Below, piece after piece: positions 41,743 through 54,438 of a DNA stretch of 64,000 nucleotides (position 1 is its first letter; every line of letters begins with the position of its first letter). The notes beneath the pieces are model-generated. The model was not told where the DNA came from and ran no database searches. It worked only from the letters and a program-made list of their open reading frames with translations. The DNA comes from Bryum argenteum (lineage: Eukaryota > Streptophyta > Bryopsida > Bryales > Bryaceae). Made by a program: the position numbers and the translations under genes. The DNA is taken from positions 5,890,001 to 5,954,000 of the forward strand of contig CM073323.1 in the NCBI GenBank assembly GCA_037043015.1. The letters are read 5' to 3'.

Positions 41743-44126
41743 ATGCTCAACCCGGTTGTGGTTGGACTGAGAAACTGTGTTTCTTGGTGTGATCGAGGCG
41801 GAATGGAAGGGCCTGCTCGATCTCGAGGAGAGAATACCAAAGAGGTGCCGGAAGTGGACTATTTACAGAGGATAATGAGCTCGTTGACAGATTCATCAAC
41901 AGCGCCAGCGGAGTCGACTGATCGAGATTCAGGAGTGGGTTCCAGCTATGAGTCATATGGTCGCATTCCTGATATGAGCCCCGGGTTAAACCCTTGGGGA
42001 TTTTTAGCTCCACCGCCGGAGCTAGCGGAGACCTCCGAGCCCAGTTGGAGCCCGATCCAACGTGAGATTATGGCCGACTTTCCATGGCTGAATGAAGAGC
42101 TCGTGGTTTCCAAGGAGGAGTCTGATGCTTGCACACCCGTGCCCACCGATCAAGTCGCGTGGGCACAGTCCATGCTTGAGCTGCACGCATTCGAGCATTT
42201 CAGCAGACCCGAAGAACTGCAGTCGACTACACCAGTTGAATTGTTGAATCAGGAACGGTCAGCTTCCGTGACACCAGCTGAGACGCCGTTTAATTCGGAG
42301 TCTTTGTCATCGTCCCTCAGCAATGGCCAACCAGACCTCAAGGAGCCCCGAAGTGCCAAAGCCTGCAGTGAGTCATGCTCTGAAGCAGCCGGCACGTCTG
42401 TAGCTCAAAGAGGAAAGCGAAAGAGGTCAGCTGAGCCTGAGGATGGAGATGCACCCAGCGACGACCAGGAAACGTCTAAGAAGCCAATGTATGTTAAACT
42501 TCAGCACTAGTTTTACTGCACTTCGTGCGTGTGATCATCACTAGTTTTTCTACAAGTCACGTTGTGTATCATTCCTTGTGTGATTGTGTGTCCCCTTTTC
42601 TGATTAGATTTTGTAGGGCGCGTGTTGTGAGCAGAAATCGGCCACGGAAGAAAGGAGGAGTGAAGAGGGTGCGGGAGCCTCGCTATGCTATCAAGACCAG
42701 GACTGACACGGAAGTCATGGACGATGGCTACAAGTGGCGCAAATATGGACAGAAGGCCGTCAAAAACAGCCCCCACCCCAGGTACTGCTCAAAAACAGCT
42801 CCCACCCCCCAGGAACTGCTGCTGTATATGCAGCGAATATTCACGAGTCCACCATTCTTTCGCATTGCAGCTCGTAGTGTGAAGATCGTTATCGCTCCAC
42901 ACAGATTTGCTCTTGATAGTTTCAGTCAACATGCATATACACAAGCCAGACTTCTGCATGTAAGTTGCTTAAGTTGATGTAACAAAGACAGAAGAGTGAA
43001 CAAAGACAGAAAGAGTGAACCACGTTTCGATCTTTTGAGCGGTGCAGATTGCTTGATTGTCTGAAAAGGTAGTGTACCCCGTCTGTACGTTAAACGCCAG
43101 GTTCCAGATCTAAGCATGCAGTATTAACGGCAGAGGACCTTTCACGACAGGTCATGGTGCCAGCACACCTTCAAGTGTGCCGTGCATTAAGTATGTCAAG
43201 CTGGACATTTTTTCTCTTTGAACGGCAAGTATGAATCTGGACAGAATACCAGAATCTATTGTAAACATGCCAATTACTACCTTGGTTACACGAGCGAGTA
43301 CGGCACTAATCTTTTGCACCTCTTTGAAGAAAGAATGTAGGCTAGCGCCAAATGGCTCGACCGTGTATTCAATTACTCCCGAAAAGCGTCCTTACCAGAT
43401 CCAACCGTGTACAATCAAGTCGGTATCAGATGGTTCAAGCTAATTCGTGGACGGTCGAGTATATTCGAATCAAATCTAAGTCGTTGGTGTTCTGACAAAG
43501 ATGTACGGTTGTGCAGAAACTACTACCGGTGCACGTCGCCAAATTGCCCAGTTCGCAAACGTGTGGAGCGCTGCTTCGATGATCCGGGACTCGTGGTGAC
43601 CACCTACGAAGGCACCCACACGCATCAGTCTCCGAGTTTCCTGCTAGGACCTCCCCGATATCCCGGCGGATTGCACGCACTGCTGGCGACTCTCAGTCAC
43701 CAGTACAACCTCGCGGGGAACGCACCCTTGCCCCCGTTTTTAACGCCTTCGTCGCCGCTGTGGTTGTCCCAGCTGCAGCCGCCGCCGCCACCCTTGCAAG
43801 AGAATTTGAATCTGGTGCGGGCACACGAGCAGCTGCTCAGGTTGCAACAGCAGCAGGACGCTGCCTGGGCTTCATCGACTCAGTATCGACCGAGCTTCTC
43901 GAGCGCAAGTTCCTTGTCGGATTTAGGCCATGACACCAGAATGAGCCACTACGACTTGCTGGCTAACGTCTCGACTAGCCAAATGCATCCCGTGGAGTAC
44001 TCTTCCTTAGGACCATTCACCTCTTCAATACGGCCGACGGACCATTCCAATACTGCAGCTTCCAGTGACAGTGGCTTGCTGGAAGATATGTTTAGAAATA
44101 CGAATCCTTCTTGTACTAGACCTTGA
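41743..44126 (+). CDS. WRKY transcription factor, group IIc
   Basis: Exons are 41743-42488, 42617-42781 and 43517-44126, giving 506 residues (a start at 41803 would remove 20). The single WRKY domain has WRKYGQK at 289-295 and a zinc finger Cys309-x4-Cys314-x23-His338-x-His340, the C2H2 spacing of group II. The second intron interrupts the domain after HPR, at the Arg position conserved in group IIc and group I C-terminal domains. A basic stretch ([19 protein letters not shown]) before the domain and KRKR near 226-230 are likely nuclear signals. The N-terminal half is Ser/Glu/Pro-rich with [13 protein letters not shown]. The C-terminal tail is Gln/Pro/Ser-rich. WRKY proteins bind W-boxes (TTGAC) and act in stress and developmental regulation. 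Its 3' half is duplicated at 49.5 kb. Confidence 0.95.
42758..42820 (+). repeat. Tandem duplication across the WRKY exon 2 donor
   Basis: CAAAAACAGCCCCCACCCCA plus GGTACTGCT is repeated at once as CAAAAACAGCTCCCACCCCC plus CAGGAACTGCT. In the second unit the donor GT has become GA, so only the first can be used. The first donor gives the conserved HPR/NYYRC junction. Confidence 0.8.
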
Positions 44127-46937
44127 ACAAATTGTTTCATCATTGTAATATAATTCTTCTTCTCAATTCCCCGAGTTGTAAATCGGTTTTCAGTCTGGTT
44201 CGACATTCTAGTGACTATATTTCATGATTTGAATACCTGTAAGTTTATTGCATGCTTTGGAAACCTGTAAGTATATTGCATGGTATACCTGTATTCTAAA
44301 GGTGCAGACTTTCGAGTCCAGGCTACAGTGGACACGAGTGACAGCACTGCCCATATTCTTGGACGGCAACTACTGCGTTGCCTAGTTGACAAATATGCAC
44401 ACACTGCACATCAGGAATGAAACAATCCGTGAGTGAACTGATCTGCCACCACCTACTAAACCTGTGACCATGAAGATGAAACGGTTGCCTATCCGATCAG
44501 GTGCAGCACGCATGACAGTGGACTACATTGGTCAACTCCCACATTCCTGGTGGCTCTTTTCAGATGTGGCGGGGTCGACCAATTGCAGTAATCAATCGGT
44601 GCGATTGGCGTGATGCATAGCAATACCCATGGGATACGAGAAGGGGCAACTCGGTGGTCACCAGAGCCATTTTGATTCGATTCGGTTCGTAGAGAAAGTT
44701 GTAGTTTGTAGGGATCGGACCAGTTTGCGGACCCACTACCTTTGCACAATTACTACTTCCTTGAATGCACAGGCTGTGGAATTCCACATGCTTTACGTGC
44801 GGACTGGTTAGGTGCACTTGAATCCGACGTCGGTCGTTTTCACTTTTCACTACTGCTCACTTTTCAAACAAATCTCAAGCTGAATCTGAAGGCTGGAAGC
44901 CTGGAGCCTGATCTAGCTAGGAATGCGGTGCAGCAAGAGAGTGTCTTTTTACAAGAGTGTTCCATCGCTGGCTCTGGAAAGTGCAATCCAATTAGTGACA
45001 AAAATGAGTCTGGTTCGGACCAATTCCTGAGCCCTATTCCAGCCCCATGATCGATATGTATATTTATATAAAAGGAAAGGCGTCTTAGCTTTAGTCTAAC
45101 TGAGATTTTCCACTTTTGCAATTAATCCACGACCTGGCTTTGTACGTACGTGCAAAGCCCAACCCGGATTGAATCTCAGTCATCATCAGGCAGACGATTG
45201 CTGCGTGCCACTGGCTGATAGAACCCCAGCCCATACCGGTTTGCTTTTCGACTGAATGATGGATTACATTTAGCCAACGTGGACCGTCTTTAGTCTTTAC
45301 GGACTCCTGGACTATGATCGATTTCAGGACAGGAAAGGCGAAAGTGGCTATCGCCATGTTGCAACCTGCGGGGAGGATTAGTGAGAAAATCTCACTGAGT
45401 GTAGTGGCAGACAAGCTGGTACGATTGTCTTGAAAAAACTTTGTAAGGACTAAGGAGAGGCGCACAAAATTTAGTCAGCTACGGACACTTGGTGAATTTG
45501 ACTTTCGATGATACTCATCGATCCTCCATGCAGGACTGCCAACCGACCTTCTCCAAGGATCCTTTCGTCGATCGACACACGCTCTCCATTCCATTCCCAG
45601 TCCCAGACATTTTCCATACAGTCTCATTCTCAGTTGTTGCTCACCATCATCCCACATTGGAATCGGCTGCTGAAAAGAAGGAAAGATGCTGAATTTCAGA
45701 AAAAGGAAATCAATCAAATCATTGATGGCAAGATAGATCAGTTTAATAATCGAGAAAAATATATCCACTTGCACACCATGTCAAATTGATGCTGCAATTC
45801 GATGGAAGTGAGGATACTCAAATCTTACGAATACCTTCATTTGTGAATATGTCTAAATTTTCCCAACTCAATTTTGTTAAACTGGTGAATGATGACTATC
45901 GACAATCATATAATTCAAGAATAAAGGGAATCGATGATGATAATAATATAGCTTACAGCAAGACAAATATAGTTGTAGAAAAGTGGAGGCAATATCATCT
46001 CAAATTGACACAATTAATACGGAGATTCTTCCTATGCAAAAGCTTCATTCTCCTGTTTTCAGACACTCGAAAGTCAGTAGAATATCCATGTCCACTTTAA
46101 CGGGGTGAAAAGGAGGCAAAGTGAGTAAGTTAGAGCGGAAGTAAGAAAACGACTTGAGCTGTTGATCAGTGGCATGCACCACCGACGAGAAATGGAAAGA
46201 GATAAAGAGCAGGGGGGGCATGAAGGCATGGAGGAGCTTGACTGGAGGGTGAGGCAGTGGCCTTGTTGCCGGCATCTCGTACTGCTTCCGTTCGTGGGCG
46301 TCAACGAATGCCATTGTTGCTGCAAATCATGCACCTGCATGGATGCACGCTAACTTCGATTTTTCAAACTCCCTCGATCCGTCCAGATTAGCAGTCAAGT
46401 GCACAATAAGTTCGGACATGGCATGTCAATCAACTCTTTGACATTTCCTTTGTCTTAATTTGTCCACTTCGATTACCGTTGGCTTCTCACTCTACTGCAT
46501 CGTGCTCGTATGCTTGCAATGCAAATTATACTTGGTCATCGTCAAGTGGCTCCCGAAATCAAATCCCACAAAACGGTCACTTGTACTGTTGATTGTTCAG
46601 CCGGACTTCCTTGATTTGTGAAAATAGCAATTTGTCGAAGTCAGACTAATTGTGCAGCCTCCACTGAAGCTTAAACTTACTACTGCCTAACACTACATTT
46701 ACCTTGATTTTTGTTAGATTGCTACTTTTTTGCAGATAATGGTGGTATAAAAGGGTGGATCATGGATTCATGGGATCTAGCAAACCATGAAACGGAATGT
46801 TGTTATTTTATTAGCTTTATGACATTTATCGAGAGGGAGTTGATCCTAAATAGAAAGTGATCAGTTGTTGATCAGATTTTGGATATTAACAGTTTCCTTA
46901 AATGATGATAATATGTTCCTAAAATTGACACTCGTGG
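43101..46937 (+). repeat. Segmental duplication, source copy A (about 3.8 kb)
   Basis: Homology to 49459-53257 starts at GTTCCAGATCTAAGCATGCA within WRKY intron 2 and ends near AAATTGACACTCGTGG. It covers WRKY exon 3 and about 2.8 kb of downstream DNA. Long frames in the downstream part (for example 45091-45465 minus) are not conserved in frame between the copies, so I see no second gene in it. Confidence 0.93.
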
Positions 46938-48199
46938 TATCCCTTTGATACTACATGGATGTTTTTTAGATGTAAATACATCATGTATGTATTATCTCAA
47001 GTTTACTTAAGTAGATATACTTGTCAAGAAGTCAGGATGACAACTTGTACATCAAAAATGGCCTTTGGACAAATTCTGGAGCATACAACAAAAGGACACA
47101 TCCTAACAAGTTAAAAGGATTTTAAAAGAACTGTTGAATTTTTTTGAAATGATTCTTCGAGGTGTGTAGATCACAAGTTAATACACACTATACAAGTAAT
47201 ACAACCTAAGAGGTTGAACCAATTGAGTGCAAGGGGTGTAGATTTGGACCCATTTTCCTTTGTAAATATTTTGATAGTCTTCACCTTGCAAAGCTATTAT
47301 TTGAGCCAAATCTTTTTAAAAAAATATATCCCTTTTGTACAAGAGTGTTGTTGATATGAGGCTAAATAACTTTGTAGTTAGAAAATTGTTTCATTGCAAA
47401 TCTCAAGGTTGTCATATCGGGCGTGTTGAGGAGGCGGGCAAATCGGGCGGACAAGTTGTCTCGGGCGGGTGGGCGGCATGCCTATCCGATTTGGATGGGA
47501 TTTTAAAAGTGCCATTAAGTCACAATATCATCTATAATCGCATATTAAAACATATACGTCCCTTGGTGTTTTTAACAAGAAGACACAATTTTCTTGAAAG
47601 TGTCATAAATGAAAATGAAGGTAAATTACTCACATCTTAATTATACAAACTTTTAGTAGACTTACTGTACATCATGTGAATAAGAATTACAGTCATGAAG
47701 CCTCATAGATTGCGAGATCATTACCAATTACTCTTCATAAAAAACTACAAAATTTCATCATTTTCACTTTGAAGTGGAAATGCTACCAAGAAACCAATCG
47801 CATTGAAAATTTCACAAACAAAAAGGAAAGTTGTTCACCGTCATTTCAATAACATCGTTGTACAATAAATATACATCAAACAAAAAAATTTGCTCGAATG
47901 ATAGCCTTGCAACGGTGAAAACTACCAAAACTTTTAAAATGAAAAAATAGTCCAAAAACCACACCCCTGGAAAATTCTTGCCTCACCTTCAAAACACCTT
48001 TGATTTGGTCAAATATTTCAACCACTAAAAACAAACTCTAGTTGGATTTTATTCCAAAATATGAAGTTGAAATCTAACGGTGGAAAAAGGAGATATAGCT
48101 CTTCAAAAATCATCCACTTTTTTCTTCATAGAAACATGATTGCAAATATAATAGTAAAAGTACGATGATGAGAATAAGTCCAAGCGAAAGTTTGTTACA
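46938..48199. other. AT-rich spacer
   Basis: No gene was recognised. It contains one GC-rich repeat (47405-47494), and pieces resembling family A and other dispersed repeats (for example around 47690-47780 and 48080-48130). Confidence 0.55.
47405..47494 (+). repeat. Short GC-rich repeat, copy 1
   Basis: CAAGGTTGTCATATCGGGCG, then GTTGAGGAGGCGGGCAAATC and GCGGACAAGTTGTCTCGGGC. It stands out sharply from AT-rich surroundings and is homologous to the pair at 53871-54102. Confidence 0.75.
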
Positions 48200-49020
48200 T
48201 TAACCCCTCCATAATTGGAATTTTTCAGGGGAGAAGTAGGATTGGATATAAGTGAGTGGAGATAAATAGGTAAATCCTTCAAAAATTTCCTGTGTTAAAA
48301 GAGCATGCATGCGGGTGTGTTGTCCATAGCAGCTAATGGGTCTACCCATGCAGTTTTGTTTAAGACAAATCTGTGCTGCATGAGAAAGTGAGCATTCAGT
48401 GCTCAGAGAAGTGATGATGCATGTGTCTAACTAATGAGCTTTTGGAGCATCTTTTCCGGGGCACAGTAATGCATTTTCAGTAGCACGATTCATAACAGTT
48501 TGTGCTAATATGACAAGGTAATGAACGTCGAAAATTGCTCTCACCTGTAAATGGAGTGAGGATGCTGGAACACCACCCATACCATGTCTGGAGAAATTTG
48601 ACTTCAGATTAGAAGAAACAAGCAAAGGTCTGAAGGCATGAATTTCCACCTTGTGTTTGATTATCTCATTTGCCATACTTGCTATCTGTTTTTTCTAAGT
48701 GGATACCACTCTCTTGATAAATATGATAACATCACTTTCATTTGAACTTTATTATGATAAGGATTCCATTGTATAGTATTGATATCAGTTATGGTTACCT
48801 TATTCTGACCATGATCAACTAATATCAATCAATGTAAATGCATAACTCATTCTAGGATAAGCATTCATTTTTAGGGCTGAGGAATTTGGAGCATTCCTGA
48901 ATTCATCTTCATGGTATGCTCTACTTATATGTTCAATTAGTATGTGGGTTACTAATTGAAACATGATATCTTTATGTGAGTTGAAGAAACTAAGGAGTTG
49001 TTTGATAGAATGAAGATACA
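48200..49020 (+). repeat. Left arm of 7.7-kb inverted-repeat structure
   Basis: It begins TTAACCCCTCCATAATTGGA and is the reverse complement of 54588-55917 over about 0.8 kb, apart from an insertion in the other arm. It ends where ATGAAGATACATAATCC meets a TTAA-family head. Similarity stops exactly at the outer TTAA. Confidence 0.88.
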
Positions 49021-49082
49021 TAATCCTAACCCCTAACTTCCCCTAACTTTCCTTAAGACCCAAAACGGGTTTTGGAGGTTCT
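49021..49082 (+). mobile_element. Head fragment of a TTAA-family element
   Basis: CCTAACCCCTAACTTCCCCT, then CAAAACGGGTTTTGGAGGTT, matches the start of the elements at 40480 and 38641 (complement). It is cut off directly at the SAM synthetase fragment. Confidence 0.65.
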
Positions 49083-49446
49083 TGTACTCCACGGTCACCT
49101 CAGAGGTCTTTCCATCGGGACGCAACCACGCACACGTACCGTTCTTGCGAACCTCGGTAAGCTTGGCGCCCAACTTGGTCGCCAACACGTGACTCAGGAG
49201 CATGAGCTCCTAAATCTGTCCGTGGTATATCCGAACATGTGTCCCTGGTCACCAGCGCCAATGTCCTCGGGAGCCTCGGTGAAGTGCCCGTGCACTCCCT
49301 GGGCAATGTCCGGGCTCTGAGCCTCCAAGTTCATCAACACCTTGCACTTGTCCGCATCAAGACCAACATCATCGGAGACGAAGCCAATCTCCATGCAGGT
49401 GTCGCCGACGATCTTCGCGTAGTCGACAACAGCCTTGGTGGTCATC
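49083..49446 (-). pseudogene. S-adenosylmethionine synthetase fragment
   Basis: It is homologous to 58868-59229 of the intact gene, same strand, covering about codons 57-177. Identity is high (for example [20 protein letters not shown] is unchanged). A one-base deletion after MFGYTTD shifts the frame and brings a stop, and a three-base gain lies near TVEYK. Both gene ends are missing, so it is not functional. Because the parental CDS lacks introns, DNA-level copying and retroposition cannot be told apart. Confidence 0.92.
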
Positions 49447-49458
49447 TTGCTTGACTAT

Positions 49459-52400
49459 GTTCCAGATCTAAGCATGCAGCATCAACAGCAGAGGACCTTT
49501 CACGACAGGTCATGGTGCCAGCACTGTGACGTGCATTAAGTATGCCAACCTGGACAACTACTCTCTTTAAACGGTAAGTATAAATGTGGACAGAACACCA
49601 GAATCTATTGTAAACATGCCAATTAGTACCTTGATTACGCACACGAACGGCACTAATCATTTGCACAACTTCGAAGAAAGAATGTAAGGTAATACCAAAA
49701 GACTCGACCGTGTATTCAGTTACTCCCCAAAACGGTACTTCCCATATCCAGCCGTGTGCAATGAAGTCGGCATCAGATGGTTCAAGCTAATTCGTGGACA
49801 GCCGAGTATATTCGAATCAAATCTAAGTCGTTGGTGTTCTGACAAAGATGTACGGTTGTGCAGAAACTACTACCGGTGCACGTCGCCAAATTGCCCAGTT
49901 CGCAAACTTGTAGAGCGCTGCTTCGATGATCCGGGGCTCGTGGTGACCACCTACGAAGGCACCCACACGCATCAGTCTCCGAGTTTCCTGCTAGGACCTC
50001 CCGGATACCCGGCGGATTGCACGCACTGCTGGCGACGCTCAGTCACCAGCACAACCTCGCTGGAACGCACCCTTGCCCCGTTCTTAACGCATCCGTCGCC
50101 GCTGTGGTTGTCCCAGCTGCCGCCGCCACCCTTGCAAGAGAATTTGAATCTGGTGCGGGCACACGAGCAGCTGCTCAGGTTGCAACAGCAGCAGGACGCT
50201 GCCTGGGCTTCATCGACTCAGTATCGACCCAGCTTCATTGGTGCAAGTTCCTTGTCGGATTTAGGCTATGACACCAGAATGAGCCACTACGACTTGCTGG
50301 CTAACGTCTCGACTAGCCAAATGCATGCCGTGTAGTACTCTTCCTTAGGACCATATATTCACCTCTTCAATACGGCCGACGGACCATACCAATACTGCAG
50401 CTTCCAGTGACAGTGGCTTGCTGGAAGATATGTTTAGAAATACGAATCTTGTACTAGATCTTGAACAAATTGTTTCATCATTGTAATGTAATTCTTCTTC
50501 TCAAATATGCCGAGTTGTGTGTCTGGTTCTACATTCTTTGAATACCTGTAAGTATGTTGCATGATTTTCAATCCCTGAGTGTAAGCTTATGGCATGGTTT
50601 AAAGACCTGTAAGTATATTGCATGGTATACCTGTATTCTAAAGGTGCAGACTTTCGAGTCCAGGCTACAGTGGACACGAGTGACAGCACTGCCCATATTC
50701 TTGGACGGCAACTACTGCGTTGCCTAGTTGACAAATATGCACACACTGCACATCAGGAATGAAACAATCCGTGAGTGAACTGATCTGCCACCACCTACTA
50801 AACCTGTGACCATGAAGATGAAACGGTTGCGATCCGATCAGGTGCAGCGTGCATGACAGTGGACTACATTGGTCAACTCCCACATTCCTGGTGGCTCTTT
50901 TCAGATGTGGCGGGGTCGACCAATTGCAGTAATCAATCGGTGCGATTGGCGTGATGCATAGCAATACCCATGGGATACGAGAAGGGGCAACTCGGTGGTC
51001 ACCAGAGCCATTTTGATTCGATTCGGTTCGTAGAGAAAGTTGTAGTTTGTAGGGACCGGACCAGTTTGCGGACCCACTACATTTGCACAATTACTACTTC
51101 CTTGAATGCACAGGCTGTGGAATTCCACATGCTTTACGTGTGGACTGGTTAGGTGCACTTGAATCCGACGTCGGTCGTTTTCACTTTTCACTACTGCTCA
51201 CTTTTCAAATAAATCTCAAGTTGAATCTGGAGCCTGATCTAGGAACGCGGTGCAGCTAGAGAGTGTCTTTTTACAAGAGAGTGTTCCGATCCATCGCTGG
51301 CTCTGGAAAGTGCAATCCAATTAGTGACAAAAATGAGTCTGGTTCGGACCAATTCCTGAGCCCTATTCCAGCCCCATGATCGATATGTATATTTATATAA
51401 AAGGAAAGGCGTCTTGGCTTTAGTCTAACTGAGATTTTCCACTTTTGCAATTAATCCACGAGCTGGCTTTGTACGTACGTACAAAGCCCAACCCGGATTG
51501 AATCTCAGTCATCATCAGGCAGACGATTGAGGCGTGCCACTGGCTGATAAAAACCCATCCCATACCGGTTTGCTTTTCGACTGATCGATGGATAACAATT
51601 CGCCAGCATGGACCGTCTTTACAGACTCCTGAACTATGATCGATTTCAGGACAGGAAAGGCGAAAGTTGCTATCGCCATGTTGCAACCTGCGGGGAGGAT
51701 TAGTGAGAAAATCTCACTGACTGTAGTGGCAGACAAGCTGGTACGATTGTCTTGAAAAAACTTTGTAAGGACTAAGGAGAGGCGCACAAAATTTATTCAG
51801 CTACGGACACTTGGTGAATTTGACTTTCGATGATACTCATCGATCCTCTACGCACGACTGCCAACCGACCTTCTCTCCCACCTGGATCCATTCGTTTATC
51901 GACACACGCTCCCCATTTCATTCCCAGTCTCAGACATTTTCCATGTCTCATTCTCAGTTGTTGCTCACCACAATCCCTTGATATCGGCTGCTGAAAAGTA
52001 GGAAAGATGCTGAATTCCAGAAAAAAGGAAATCATTGATGGCAAGATAGATCAGTATAATTATCGAGATTTAGTAACAAGAAAAAAGTATCCACTTGCAC
52101 ACCATGTCAAATTGATGCTTCAATCTGATGGAAGTGAGGATACTCATAGCTTACGAACACCTTCATTTGTGAATATATCTAAATTCTTCCAACTCAATTT
52201 TGTTAAACTGGTGAATGATGACTATTGACTATCAAATAATTCTAGCTTACAGCAAGACAAATTTAGATGTAGAAAAGTGGAGGCAATATCATCTCAAACC
52301 ACTCAATGTGACACAATTAATACAGAGGTTCCTCCTATGCAAAAGCTTCATACTCCTGATTTCAGACAAGCAAACGTCAGTAGCATAGCCATTTTCACTT

Positions 52401-53257
52401 TAACGGTGGGGGTGAAAATGAAGCAAAGAGAGTAAGTTAGAGCGGAAGTAAGAAAACGACTTGAGCTGTTGATCAGTGGCATGCACCACCGACGAGATGA
52501 ATGGAATGAGAGAAAGCGCAGGGGGGCATGAAGCGCATGGAGGAGCTTGACTGGAGGGAGAGGCAGTGACCTTGTTGCCGGCATCTCGTACTGCTTCCGT
52601 TCGTGGGCGTCAACGAATGCCATTGTTGCTGCAAATCATGCACCTGCATGGATGCACGCTAACTTCGATTTTTCAAACTCCCTCGATCCGTCCAGATTAG
52701 CAGTCAAGTGCACAATAAGTTCGGACATGGCATGTCAATCAACTCTTTGACATTTCCTTTGTCTTAATTTGTCCACTTCGATTACCGTTGGCTTCTCACT
52801 CTACTGCATCGTGCTCGTATGCTTGCAATGCAAATCATACTTAGTCATTGTCAAGTGGCTACCGAAATCAAATCCCACAAAACGGTCACTTGTACTGTTG
52901 ATTGTTCAGCCAGACTACCTTGAGTTGTGAAAATTGAGATGAAACACAAGCAATTGGTCAAAGTCAGACTAATTGTGCAGCCTCCACCCTCGCTTAAACT
53001 CACTACTACCTTACTACCTAACACTACTTCTAACTTGATTTTTGTTAGATTGCTACTTTATTGCAGACAAGGATGGTGTAAGAGGGTGGACTGGGTGGAT
53101 GGGATCTAGCAAACCATCAAGCGGAATTATGTTATTTCGCTTTATCAGAAGGGAGTTGTTCCTAAAGAGAAAGTGATCAGTTGTTTTGAAACTGATTTTG
53201 GAGATTAACTGTTTCCTTAAATTATGAAAAATATGTTAAGAAATTGACGCTTGTGGA
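49459..53257 (+). repeat. Segmental duplication, copy B inside the inverted-repeat structure
   Basis: It is the same segment as 43101-46937, in the same orientation, with scattered substitutions and small indels. Its left end joins the SAM synthetase fragment through about 12 bases (TTGCTTGACTAT). It ends near AAATTGACGCTTGTGG. Confidence 0.93.
49864..50464 (+). pseudogene. 5'-truncated WRKY exon 3 copy
   Basis: It starts after the same TTGTGCAG acceptor as the intact gene and keeps [14 protein letters not shown] and the His-x-His half of the finger. The WRKYGQK exon and exon 1 are absent. After GPPGYP small indels shift the frame for about 40 codons before it returns at PLWLSQL. Codon GAG has become TAG at 50333-50335 (after MHAV), removing the last 30 or so residues. 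The open frame reaching upstream to 49754 is intron sequence. Confidence 0.92.
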
Positions 53258-53870
53258 GTAATAGATTAACATCACAAATTTTTGTCAATTAATTCACTGG
53301 TATATATATCTTAAATCAAGAGCAATGGCAAGCTTGGGGTATCTTAGAGAGGCCACTAAAAGTGTTTTTTTTTTCTTTCCCTTTTTTGTCTTTTCAAGAC
53401 TTTCGTGTAGGAAACACACTACTTTCAATTTATTTTCATGAAACCCAATTCTGGAGGAGCACGCGGATATAATTGGTGTAATTGAATCTTTGTAATTTAA
53501 TATTTATACTTTACACTAACTTTCTTGCATTTTTTATACTACATGATGTTTCTATGTCCGAATTTCTGTCTGCACAACAATCCTCTGTGATAGATCTCAC
53601 CTTAATGCATACATGGCATGAAGTGTTTTGAAGAGTTTGAAGAGTTTTGGTAAGTGGTATTTGATCATTACCAAGAGTTTATTATATTCATCTAACATAT
53701 CAAGAGGACAGGGAATGTACAGCATGAGAATGGGAGCGGAAAGCAAGGAAATGGGAGAATGGAGGACGTGGAACTAGTAGTCACAGATGGGAATTAGAAA
53801 CGGGAGTTGGAAAAGGGGGAATTGGTAATGGATAATAGAAGACCGGGAACTAGAAAATGGGGGACGGGAA

Positions 53871-54102
53871 CAAGGTTGTAATGTCCGGCGTGTTGAGGTG
53901 CTCGGGCGGGCAAACCGGACGGACGAGTTGTCTCATGGGGGCAAACCACGCGGACAAGTTGTCTCGGGCGAGCGGTCTGCCTGCCCCATTTGACTGTCTT
54001 TAAAGTTGTCATATTGGGCGTGTTGAGGTGATCGGGCGGGCAAACCGGGCCCGGACAAGTTGTCCCGGGCCGGCGGCCCGCCTGCCCAATTTGACAACCT
54101 TG
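53871..54102 (+). repeat. Two GC-rich repeat units in tandem
   Basis: Units 53871-54000 and 54003-54102 share GGCGTGTTGAGGTG, CGGGCGGGCAAACC and GACAAGTTGTC. The second ends TGACAACCTTG, the complement of the CAAGGTTGT start, so each unit has short inverted ends. Confidence 0.75.
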
Positions 54103-54368
54103 GACAGGGAACCAAGTATGGGGACAGGGGATCGAAGCGCGAGCACAGAGGACGAGGATCCCGTCATCAGGAAAAATGTACTATATTTTGGAATAAAAAC
54201 TCACTCTTCAAGAATACGTAATAGAGAGCACAAGTTCTTACTTGTTTCACAAAATTAGCTTGCGATGGTAAACAGACCCCATGTTTGAAAACTTTAAACA
54301 AAAGTTGCCTTCACTAAAAATCTAAAATGCATGTCATCAATAAATTGTTCACTATATGGATTTGCAAT

Positions 54369-54438
54369 TTTTACCGCACAAACTAGACTTGATTTGGGAC
54401 CCAACGCAAGCAATTTCAGTAATAACTTATGGCTCTTT
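54369..54438 (-). repeat. Dispersed repeat family A, inverted copy
   Basis: ACCGCACAAACTAGACTTGA, then TTTGGGACCCAACGCAAG and ATAACTTATGGCTCTT, is the complement of the copy at 5456. The right part is shortened. Confidence 0.65.

Noticed and set aside
45091-45465. 124-codon minus frame with a partner in the duplicated copy (51515-51787)
   Set aside because: A small deletion shifts the frame in the second copy and the shared part shows no coding-type conservation. There are no domains or splice context.
46045-46340. Overlapping minus frames (MAFVDAHERK...) present in both duplication copies
   Set aside because: Frames diverge by indels between the copies and two frames overlap with equal length, so coding cannot be argued.
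49754-50335. 193-codon frame as a second WRKY gene
   Set aside because: It lacks WRKYGQK, begins in intron sequence, is frame-shifted for about 40 codons and ends early. It is treated as a pseudogene.
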